A stretch of DNA of 13,103 nt. Source: an uncultured Oscillospiraceae bacterium (GTDB lineage: Bacteria; Bacillota; Clostridia; Oscillospirales; Ruminococcaceae). Below the pieces are notes generated by a model that was given only the letters and a program-made list of their open reading frames with translations, searched no databases and had not been told where the DNA came from. This document shows, piece by piece, positions 1 to 4,958 of this stretch. Positions within the stretch are counted from its first letter, which is position 1. Every line of letters begins with the position of its first letter. The position numbers were made by a program, and so were the translations under genes. The DNA is taken from contig URGV01000049.1 of the NCBI GenBank assembly GCA_900547455.1, forward strand, positions 1 to 13,103, given 5' to 3'.

Positions 1-371
1 CCCCTGAGGGGGGCACGTTGTCCCCCCTGCGGCGTTGCCGCACCCCCCAATAGGGTTTCTACCACAAACCCAGACCGATTTGCCACTTTGAGATGGGTGG
101 GCGAATCGGTCTTTTTTTCTCCCTCGGTTTCTGCGAGGGCACACCTTCTGGTTTCAGGCCGTGGCGCGGCAGGTGGGCGAACTAATGGTTCGTGTTGCTT
201 CTGCGCTGGATAGGGGGCAGGGGCTGCCGATTTTCCTTTCCCTTGTCCAGGAAAAAACTGCTGGATACCCGGTGGGGAGTGCGGGCCGTACATAGCAGAA
301 GGGGGCTGATCAGGAGGCAGGACACAGCCAACAGGGTGCTGACAACCGACAATGACAACCAAGGGGGTCAA
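1..371 (-). CDS. Possible partial reading frame running off the left edge, unrecognised
   Basis: On the minus strand a frame stays open without a stop for 123 codons from a TTG at 371 to the window edge. An AGGAGAG ribosome-binding sequence (380-386) lies 8 nt before that TTG, and a possible promoter lies at 417-445. An ATG at 293 is in the same frame but has no clear ribosome-binding site. The predicted protein is rich in proline, glutamine and glycine and matches no family I recognise. Part of it (about 69-178) belongs to a dispersed repeat that recurs at 11629-11740, so it may be repeat sequence that happens to be open. In the second copy the matching frame keeps many similar residues but ends at a TAG (11627-11629). 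The 3' end lies outside the window. Confidence 0.25.
   Translation of the reverse strand, partial: MTPLVVIVGCQHPVGCVLPPDQPPSAMYGPHSPPGIQQFFPGQGKGKSAAPAPYPAQKQHEPLVRPPAAPRPETRRCALAETEGEKKTDSPTHLKVANRSGFVVETLLGGAATPQGGQRAPLR
69..178 (+). repeat. Dispersed repeat family A, copy 1
   Basis: This segment aligns along its length with 11629-11740 in the same orientation. Shared blocks include GATTTGCCACTTTGAG, TTTTCTCCCT and CCGTGGC, with scattered substitutions and small indels. It begins with the terminator-like hairpin at 72-118. Read on the minus strand, both copies encode similar residues (P-R-x-D/E-S/T-R-K/R-C, then G-E-x-K-T-x-x-P-T), which is either protein-level conservation or a by-product of DNA similarity. 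Confidence 0.75.
72..118 (+). terminator. Terminator-like hairpin, plus-strand orientation
   Basis: AGACCGATT (72-80) pairs with AATCGGTCT (104-112), with an inner CCAC/GTGG pairing, and a run of seven T follows at 112-118. This is the classic form of an intrinsic terminator read on the plus strand. No plus-strand gene precedes it in the window. The same hairpin recurs in altered form at 744-783 and about 11630-11670, so it may be a repeat component rather than a working terminator. Confidence 0.5.
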
Positions 372-615
372 GACTTTTTCTCTCCTATATATCCCCTATT
401 ATCTATATTTCTTTTTTATATATAGTTGGTTGTCTTTGTTGTCAAATAGCTATTTTGTGGCTTAAATAAGCCATTTATTGCGACAACCAGCCTGACAACC
501 GAGCCGACAACCGAGGGAGCTTGTTGTCGGAATCGGACGCAGAATATGAACAAAACATGAACCAAATCTGCCCTTCTATGACAACCACCGGCCTGCCTGC
601 TGTGAGTTGGTTGTC
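341..615. repeat. Cluster of GACAACC heptamers in both orientations
   Basis: The heptamer GACAACC occurs at 341-347, 354-360, 482-488, 494-500, 506-512 and 580-586, and its reverse complement GGTTGTC at 428-434 and 609-615. Shorter TGTTGTC matches occur at 439-443 and 522-528. Three copies at 482-512 are spaced exactly 12 bp start to start. The interval also holds an AT-rich stretch (about 375-480) and a GGCTTAAATAAGCC palindrome near 460-473. Clustered short repeats next to AT-rich DNA resemble binding sites for a replication or recombination protein, but no such gene is visible here. Confidence 0.7.
417..445 (-). promoter_or_regulatory. Possible sigma-A promoter facing the left edge
   Basis: Read on the minus strand, a perfect TTGACA (445-440) is separated by 17 bp from TATATA (422-417). 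It would transcribe toward the possible partial frame starting at 371. The -35 lies inside the GACAACC-rich region, so the match could be incidental. Confidence 0.35.
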
Positions 616-733
616 ATAAGACGCGCTTCGCATCCAGATATTTCCCCTTCACCTATACCCCGAAACGCCCCAAAAGTTGCACGCAGATGTGCAACCTTTG
701 CTGTGGTTTTATCAATTTTTTTGCGTTGCTTGG
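446..733. other. Non-coding stretch between the heptamer cluster and the 734-789 hairpin
   Basis: I see no supportable gene in this part of the first 808 bases. It holds the right-hand GACAACC copies (to 615) and repeat family C copy 1 (632-727). Short open frames here overlap repeats, lack good ribosome-binding sites and look spurious. Confidence 0.6.
632..727 (+). repeat. Dispersed repeat family C, copy 1
   Basis: This segment aligns with the reverse complement of 4592-4682. Shared blocks include TCCAG, ATACCCCG, a hairpin core of the form AAAGTTGCAC...GTGCAAC (673-695) and a closing TTTTGCGTT. The two copies lie about 3.9 kb apart in opposite orientation. The palindromic core could fold in either transcript. 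No transposase is associated. Confidence 0.7.
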
Positions 734-789
734 CAAAACAAAAAGACCGATTGGCCACCTGTCTTACGGTGGGAAATCGGTCTGTTTTT
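734..789 (-). terminator. Bidirectional hairpin terminator after the 99-residue gene
   Basis: AGACCGATT (744-752) pairs with AATCGGTCT (775-783), extended by CCACC (755-759) with GGTGG (768-772). On the minus strand the stem is followed by TTTTGTTTTG, starting about 20 nt after the stop codon at 809, so it would end the 1486-809 transcript. A T-run also follows on the plus strand (785-789). Confidence 0.75.
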
Positions 790-808
790 GTTATTTTTTG
801 CTGTGAGC

Positions 809-1108
809 TTAAAAGTTAAACTGCGGGCAATCGCGGTACGGCTCAGGGAGCGGGCTGTCAAAATCAATCCACCCCAGATTCTCCACCAGCTCAGACGGCT
901 GCTGTGGAAAGACCCAGCGGTTCAGGTAGTCGATGAAATCCGCCTCGTTGTAACAGCTGCAGCCGCCCACCCGGTATTTTGCCGCGTGCGGGCTCTGCTG
1001 CATCCAGGTCCAGAAACGGTCGCAGTACCGTTCCAGCTGCTCCGCCACCTCATCCGGCACCAGATACACCATCCGGTCGCCGTCCGCGCTCAGGACAATC
1101 CGCTTCAT
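809..1108 (-). CDS. Conserved-looking hypothetical protein, 99 residues
   Basis: I do not recognise a named family. The product is acidic and aromatic-rich, with no signal peptide or membrane segment, so it is probably cytoplasmic. It has three cysteines within residues 49-83, two of them in a GGCSCYNE stretch, plus clusters of tryptophan and proline (FWTWM; RWVFPQQP) and an EPYRDCPQFNF C-terminus. Those features look like a compact folded domain rather than a random frame. Its ATG lies 3 nt after the stop of the upstream secreted-protein gene, and the AGAGG ribosome-binding site sits inside that gene's last codons, so the two are very likely translationally coupled. A hairpin terminator follows within 20 nt. 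The function is unknown; coupling suggests it works with, or is simply expressed alongside, the secreted partner. Confidence 0.75.
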   Translation of the reverse strand: MKRIVLSADGDRMVYLVPDEVAEQLERYCDRFWTWMQQSPHAAKYRVGGCSCYNEADFIDYLNRWVFPQQPSELVENLGWIDFDSPLPEPYRDCPQFNF

Positions 1109-1111
1109 CCG

Positions 1112-1486
1112 TTATCCTCTTGCCGCCATCGACAGGCTGGCGCGCGGCTGTTCTTCTTCGGTCTGGGCCGCTGCCTTTTTGGCCTTGATGACCCGGCGGC
1201 CATCCTTGGTGGCGGTGACCTGCTGTTGCTCCTGCTGTTCCAGGCTGACCACCTTGCTGGTGGTTTTCGGGGCGGAGGCATCTGTCTTTTTGATGACCTT
1301 GCGGCCGGAGGGCAGGACAATCTCGGCGGGGGAAGTTTCATTCCGAGCGCCATCGTCCAGATAGTTGCCGATCTGCGCCTGGTTCAACGAGACCGGCGCG
1401 GCGGAGGCCGACATCAGGCTGGAGATTCCGGTAAAGGCCATACAGGCTGCCATCAACATCACGAACGCTTTTTGTTCACGCTTCAT
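1112..1486 (-). CDS. Small secreted or surface protein with signal peptide
   Basis: This 124-residue product begins with a clear Sec signal peptide: a basic start (MKREQK), a hydrophobic core at about residues 7-22 and an ASA-A cleavage site after residue 29. There is no lipobox. The mature part, about 95 residues, is low-complexity, rich in lysine, glutamine, alanine and threonine, with a Q/E run at about 83-89. The short motif GR[K/R]VIK appears twice, at 61-66 and 96-101, each followed by a lysine/alanine-rich stretch, suggesting a duplicated basic module that could bind an anionic polymer. There is no LPXTG anchor or enzyme motif. A TGGAGGGG ribosome-binding site lies 7 nt upstream, and a strong sigma-A promoter lies just beyond. 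The function is unknown; proximity to the polysaccharide genes does not prove a link, because it has its own transcript. Confidence 0.75.
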   Translation of the reverse strand: MKREQKAFVMLMAACMAFTGISSLMSASAAPVSLNQAQIGNYLDDGARNETSPAEIVLPSGRKVIKKTDASAPKTTSKVVSLEQQEQQQVTATKDGRRVIKAKKAAAQTEEEQPRASLSMAARG

Positions 1487-1526
1487 AATTTCCCCTCCAA
1501 AAATTACAATCTATTTGTTTAACTTC

Positions 1527-1555
1527 ATTATAGACCTTTTCCTTTCCCGTTGCAA
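1527..1555 (-). promoter_or_regulatory. Sigma-A promoter of the secreted-protein unit
   Basis: Read on the minus strand, TTGCAA (1555-1550) is followed after exactly 17 bp by a perfect TATAAT (1532-1527). The start codon at 1486 lies about 40 bp downstream, leaving room for a leader of roughly 33 nt with its GGAGG site. The upstream galU terminator (1570-1609) separates this unit from the polysaccharide operon. Confidence 0.85.
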
Positions 1556-1569
1556 TATCCGCTTCGTAC

Positions 1570-1609
1570 AAAAAAACACCGGCAGAACTATACCGTTCTG
1601 CCAGTGTTT
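1570..1609 (-). terminator. Intrinsic terminator after galU
   Basis: Read on the minus strand, AACACTGGCAGAAC pairs with GTTCTGCCGGTGTT around a 6-nt loop (one G-U pair), and a run of seven T follows. The stem starts about 10 nt after the galU stop (1619-1621). The plus strand also has a weaker T-run (1613-1619), so it may work in both directions. It marks the 3' end of the polysaccharide operon. Confidence 0.9.
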
Positions 1610-1618
1610 TGGCTTTTT

Positions 1619-2497
1619 CTATAATCTGGAGGCAATGCCCCGGAGATAGTCTCGGAACTGGTCCTGCACCTCCGGGTGCTGCAGCGCCACCTCGACGATG
1701 GCCTGCAGGATGCCGAACTTGTTGCCCATGTCGTAGCGGGTGCCGGTATACTCGACGCCCATCATGCCCCTGGTCTTGGCCAGCACCTTCATGGCGTCGG
1801 TCAGCTGAATCTCGCCGCCCGCACCGGGACGGGTCTTTTCCAGAATCGGGAAGATTTCCGGCGGCAGCACCACCCTGCCCAGAATCGAATAGTTGGAGAG
1901 GATCTCGGTCAGCGAGGGCTTTTCCACCATGTCGGTCAGGTGGAACACCCGCTCCTTCCCCTCCACCGGCTCCACCGCCAGCGAGCAGTACTTGCTGATG
2001 TCCTCCATCGGCACCGGCTTGATGCCGGCCACGCCCAAGCCGTATTCGTCATAGACCTCGCACAGCTCCCGGCAGGCCGGGCGCTCGCCGCCGATGATGA
2101 CGTCGTCGCCGTACAGCACCGCGAACGGCTCGTTGCCCACAAAGGCCTTGGCGCACAGCACCGCGTGGCCCAGGCCCTTGGTCTCCTTCTGGCGCACATA
2201 CTGGATGTTCGCCATGTGGGAGATGGCCACCATCTGGTCATAGACCTCCTGCTTTTTGCTGGCCAGCAGCCTTGCTTCCAGCTCGGGGTTGCGGTCGAAG
2301 TGGTCCTCCACCGTCGTTTTGCCGCGGCTGGTGATGATCAGGATGTCCTCGATGCCGCTCTTGACCGCTTCCTCCACAATGTACTGGATGGCGGGCTTGT
2401 CCACAATCGGCAGCATCTCTTTGGGCATCGATTTGGATGCGGGCAGCACTCTGGTTCCCAGCCCCGCCGCCGGGATCACTGCTTTTTTGATCTTCAT
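1619..2497 (-). CDS. galU: UTP--glucose-1-phosphate uridylyltransferase
   Basis: GalU makes UDP-glucose from UTP and glucose-1-phosphate in the cytoplasm, supplying glucosyl and, after further steps, galactosyl or glucuronyl donors. At 292 residues it has the usual family length. The nucleotide-binding signature AAGLGTRVLPASKSMPKEML lies at residues 10-29, the metal-binding YGDD at 129-132, EKP at 192-194, GEIQLTDA at 228-235 and YDMGNK at 255-260. GGAGG lies 9 nt before the ATG. It is the last gene of the operon, 46 bp after the aminotransferase, and is closed by a terminator. The call is secure at family level; its place here implies that glucose-derived sugars enter this polymer, though a housekeeping role is equally possible. 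Confidence 0.95.
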   Translation of the reverse strand: MKIKKAVIPAAGLGTRVLPASKSMPKEMLPIVDKPAIQYIVEEAVKSGIEDILIITSRGKTTVEDHFDRNPELEARLLASKKQEVYDQMVAISHMANIQYVRQKETKGLGHAVLCAKAFVGNEPFAVLYGDDVIIGGERPACRELCEVYDEYGLGVAGIKPVPMEDISKYCSLAVEPVEGKERVFHLTDMVEKPSLTEILSNYSILGRVVLPPEIFPILEKTRPGAGGEIQLTDAMKVLAKTRGMMGVEYTGTRYDMGNKFGILQAIVEVALQHPEVQDQFRDYLRGIASRL

Positions 2498-2543
2498 CGC
2501 AAATTTCCTCCAGTTGGTCCGTTATCTGCTTGTCGAAGGTTTC

Positions 2544-3677
2544 TTACCGCTCCAGCGCAGAGCGGATGGCGTTGGAGACAAACTTGATGTCCTCCTCGGC
2601 CAGATAGGGGTGCAGCGGCAGCGAGAGCACCTGTCCGCACAGCCGCTCCGAAACCGGGAAGTCCCCTTCCCTGCCGCCCAGCTGCTCAAAGGCGCCCTGC
2701 AGGTGCATCGGCTTGGGGTAGTAGATCATGGTCGGGATGCCCTGTTCCTTGAGCGCGTGCTGCACCCTGTCGCGCTGCTCGCGGCTTTCCAGAATGATGG
2801 TGTACTGCGCCCAGCTGGAATAAAAGCCCTCCGGGATCACCGGGGTCTTGACGATGCCGCCCAGGTACTGGGTGTACAGCTCGGCCGCGCGGTTGACATC
2901 CTCCAGCTCATGCTGCCGGAAGGCCTCGAACTTGACCTGCAGCACCGCCGCCTGAACGGTATCCAGACGGGAGTTGATGCCGATACGGATGTTGTCGTAC
3001 TTGCTGACCGGGCTCTTGCCGTGGATGCGCAGCGAGCGCAGCAGCTCGGCTAAATTGTCGTCGTTTGTGAACACCGCGCCGCCGTCGCCGTAGCAGCCCA
3101 GCGGCTTTGCCGGGAAGAAAGAGGTGGCCGCCGCGTCGCCGAAGCTGCAGGCGCGCTTGCCGTCCAGCATGCCGCCAAAGCCCTGCGCGCCGTCCTCCAG
3201 AAGCAGGAGGTTGTGCCTGCGGCAGATTTCCTCAATCCGGCGGTAGTCGGCAGGCTGGCCAAACAGGTCGACCGCCACCACCGCGCGCGGGCGCAGCTTG
3301 CCCTCCTGCTCGACCGCACAGATGGCCTGCTCCAGCTTGTCCGGGTCGATGTTGAAGGAACGCTCGTCCACATCGACAAAAATCGGGGTCGCTCCCTCAA
3401 AGGCGACCACCTCCGCACTGGCAAAGAAGGTGAAGTCCGGCACAAACACCGCGTCCCCTTCCTTTATTTCCCAGGCCATCATCACCAGGCTCAGCGCGTC
3501 GGTGCCGTTGCCGCAGGTGACGCAGTGCTTGACACCCACATACTGCGCCAGCTTTTCCTCCAGCTCGGCCACCTGTTTGCCGCTGATGAAGTTGCAGTCC
3601 TGCAGCACCTTCCCGATGGCCGCATCCATCTGCGGCTTGAGCACCTGGTACTGCTTTTTCAAATCACGAAATTCCAT
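2544..3677 (-). CDS. wbpE: PLP-dependent sugar aminotransferase, DegT/DnrJ/EryC1/StrS family, WbpE-type
   Basis: It is predicted to transfer an amino group from glutamate to the 3-keto position of a UDP-2-acetamido-3-keto-glucuronic acid. At 377 residues it has the expected length. Visible features are GNGTDA (56-61, cofactor phosphate binding), EDGAQ (161-165, aspartate contacting the PLP ring) and the PLP lysine K191 in FFPAKPLGCYGDGGA, a form typical of WbpE. GINSRLDTVQAA and SLPLHPYL are further family blocks. An AGGAG lies 8 nt before the ATG. It sits 33 bp after the acetyltransferase and 46 bp before galU. Substrate specificity is inferred from the neighbouring dehydrogenase, oxidoreductase and acetyltransferase; relatives acting on other keto-sugars share the same motifs. 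Confidence 0.88.
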   Translation of the reverse strand: MEFRDLKKQYQVLKPQMDAAIGKVLQDCNFISGKQVAELEEKLAQYVGVKHCVTCGNGTDALSLVMMAWEIKEGDAVFVPDFTFFASAEVVAFEGATPIFVDVDERSFNIDPDKLEQAICAVEQEGKLRPRAVVAVDLFGQPADYRRIEEICRRHNLLLLEDGAQGFGGMLDGKRACSFGDAAATSFFPAKPLGCYGDGGAVFTNDDNLAELLRSLRIHGKSPVSKYDNIRIGINSRLDTVQAAVLQVKFEAFRQHELEDVNRAAELYTQYLGGIVKTPVIPEGFYSSWAQYTIILESREQRDRVQHALKEQGIPTMIYYPKPMHLQGAFEQLGGREGDFPVSERLCGQVLSLPLHPYLAEEDIKFVSNAIRSALER

Positions 3678-3710
3678 GAGGCTTTCTCCTCTCTGTTGAT
3701 TGTACGCTGT

Positions 3711-4277
3711 TTATCGTTCCTCCACAAGCCCCGTATCCTCCACGCGGTAGCTGCGGCCGCAGGCGGGGCAGCGGAGGGTCTTGTCCAGAATCCGGCCGCA
3801 CTCGCAGGCCCAGCCGGCCTGACGGGCGGGCACGCCGAGCATCAGCGCGTGGTCGGGGACGTCGTGGGTCACCACCGCGCCCGAGCCGATCAGCGCCCAG
3901 CGGCCGATGGTGTGGCCGCAGACGACGGTGGCGTTGGCCCCGATCGAGGCCCCCTCCTTGACCAGCGTCCTTTTGTAGCCCGCGGAGCCTTTGGGGTATT
4001 TGGCGCGGGGGGTCAGGTCGTTGGTAAAGACCATCGACGGCCCGCAGAAAACATAGTCCTGCAGCTCCACCCCTTCGTAGATCGAGACGTTGTTCTGCAC
4101 CTTGACGCCGTTGCCGATTTTGACGTTGGCGGCGACGTTGACATTCTGCCCGAAGGAGCAGTTTTCCCCGATGACCGCGCCGCTTTGGATGTGGCAGAAG
4201 AACCAGATTTTGGTGCCGCTGCCGATCGAGACGTTGGGGTCGATGTAGCTGCTTGGGTGTACGAAATAATCCGGCAT
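3711..4277 (-). CDS. wbpD: UDP-3-amino-sugar N-acetyltransferase, hexapeptide-repeat, WbpD/WlbB-type
   Basis: It is predicted to use acetyl-CoA to acetylate the 3-amino group made by the adjacent aminotransferase. The 188-residue protein is a left-handed beta-helix of hexapeptide repeats (about residues 10-75 and 105-148), with the family blocks TKIWFFCHI (22-30), QNNVSIYEGV (61-70), VFCGPSMVFTND (76-87) and VPARQAGW (149-156). The C-terminus carries C158, C160, C170 and C173 in a CxC...CxxC arrangement resembling a zinc ribbon. I chose the ATG at 4277 because AAGGAG lies 8 nt before it; an in-frame ATG at 4295 would add six residues and place this ribosome-binding site inside the gene. A repeat insert separates it from the upstream oxidoreductase. 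Confidence 0.88.
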   Translation of the reverse strand: MPDYFVHPSSYIDPNVSIGSGTKIWFFCHIQSGAVIGENCSFGQNVNVAANVKIGNGVKVQNNVSIYEGVELQDYVFCGPSMVFTNDLTPRAKYPKGSAGYKRTLVKEGASIGANATVVCGHTIGRWALIGSGAVVTHDVPDHALMLGVPARQAGWACECGRILDKTLRCPACGRSYRVEDTGLVEER

Positions 4278-4304
4278 GGAAAACGCTCCTTCCAAATCAA
4301 AAGC

Positions 4305-4385
4305 AAAAATAGTTTCCCCGCCTTTTCAAAAGGCGGTCAGGTCCAGGGTGAAACCCTGGTCGCTCGCCGCAGCGAGCGAAAAACC
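4305..4385 (+). repeat. Left inverted arm of the insert, three hairpins
   Basis: In order, the arm holds CCGCCTTTT-C-AAAAGGCGG (4318-4336), CCAGGGT-GAA-ACCCTGG (4343-4359) and CGCTCGC-CGCA-GCGAGCG (4361-4378). The reverse complement of 4854-4939 has the same order of blocks: AAAAATA, GTTT, CCCGCCTTTT, CAAAAGGCGG, then CGCCGCAGCG and GCGAAA. It starts 28 bp upstream of the acetyltransferase start, so these hairpins would lie in its leader RNA. Confidence 0.75.
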
Positions 4386-4416
4386 AGTATCGTTCAAGCG
4401 CCTTGGGAAAGGAGGA

Positions 4417-4519
4417 GCTAATTTGCTGCGCAAATTAGCTTCGGGAAACCTTTTGTAAGAGAAAAGGTTTCCAAGAAACTCCCGTCTCGCCGCAGCCCCG
4501 AAAAACCTTCCGGCGGAAG
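4417..4519. repeat. Interior hairpin series of the insert
   Basis: Three perfect palindromes follow one another: GCTAATTTGC-TGC-GCAAATTAGC (4417-4439), an 11-bp stem GGAAACCTTTT with a 7-nt loop (4444-4472), and CTTCCG-G-CGGAAG (4507-4519). A further GAGGGAG/CTCCCTC pairing spans 4550-4577. None has a T-run of terminator type on the minus strand. Confidence 0.75.
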
Positions 4520-4591
4520 ATTTTTCGGCTGTAGAGGCTCAATCTCCGTGAGGGAGACAGCGAAGCGCCTCTCCCTCTCGTCTACCCGCTG

Positions 4592-4682
4592 AACGCAAAA
4601 TTTTGACTGCCAAAGTTGCACATTTGCGTACAACTTTGGGGGCCAAACGGGGTATGAATAGGAGAGGGTTTCTGCGCTGGAC
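4592..4682 (-). repeat. Dispersed repeat family C, copy 2, inverted
   Basis: The reverse complement aligns with 632-727. The palindromic core is CAAAGTTG (4611-4618) paired with CAACTTTG (4631-4638). Its presence inside the insert ties the insert to the repeats at the left end of the window. Confidence 0.7.
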
Positions 4683-4853
4683 TTCATTCTCCTGCGGGGA
4701 GCTTCTGCCCAGTGCAAGCCTGTGCCTCTCAACCGAATGGCGCTCTCGTCGCGCGCCATTTTTTCTGGCAGACAACGCTGACGGTACCTGAGTTCTTGCC
4801 GTCTTGGACGGGGCGATTGTGCGGGAACGATTCTATGAAAAATGATGATATGA

Positions 4854-4939
4854 GGTTTCGCCCGCTGCGGCGTGCGCCCAAAGGCTTTGCCTTTGGAAAC
4901 CACCGCCTTTTGAAAAAGGCGGGCGAAAACTTTATTTTT
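4854..4939 (-). repeat. Right inverted arm of the insert
   Basis: This arm holds CCAAAGG-CTTTG-CCTTTGG (4878-4896) and CCGCCTTTT-GA-AAAAGGCGG (4903-4922), and is the inverted counterpart of 4305-4385. It ends 20 bp from the stop codon of the oxidoreductase gene (4959). Confidence 0.75.
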
Positions 4940-4958
4940 CAGAAGCTGGGTGCCGCCG

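Larger units (their letters stand above)
4305..4939. repeat. Inverted-repeat-bounded insert between oxidoreductase and acetyltransferase genes
   Basis: The 681-bp gap between the two sugar genes is almost filled by a segment whose ends are inverted copies of each other: 4305-4385 and 4854-4939. It contains no transposase and no convincing gene. The interior holds several perfect hairpins and one copy of repeat family C. This looks like a non-autonomous, MITE-like or composite repeat island that entered an otherwise compact operon. No clear target-site duplication is visible. Confidence 0.6.

Noticed and set aside
192..425. Plus-strand open frame of 77 codons starting at GTG
   Set aside because: No convincing ribosome-binding site, overlaps the GACAACC cluster and the opposing possible frame, and ends in AT-rich DNA.
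341..615. CRISPR-like array
   Set aside because: The repeats are only 7 bp, irregularly spaced and in both orientations, with no spacer-sized intervals and no cas genes.
677..1522. Plus-strand open frame of 281 codons
   Set aside because: It runs antisense through both genes of the small secreted-protein unit and across its promoter; its composition is that of a reverse-strand artefact.
1676..2587. Plus-strand open frame of 303 codons
   Set aside because: It is antisense to galU, which has clear catalytic motifs, and has no supporting ribosome-binding site.
3213..4421. Plus-strand open frame of 402 codons
   Set aside because: It lies antisense to the aminotransferase and acetyltransferase genes, has no family motifs, and is explained by the high-GC codon use of the real genes.
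4418..4903. Minus-strand open frame of 161 codons in the gap between sugar genes
   Set aside because: It is made of hairpins and dispersed repeats, its start lies inside a repeat arm, and no domain or ribosome-binding site supports it.
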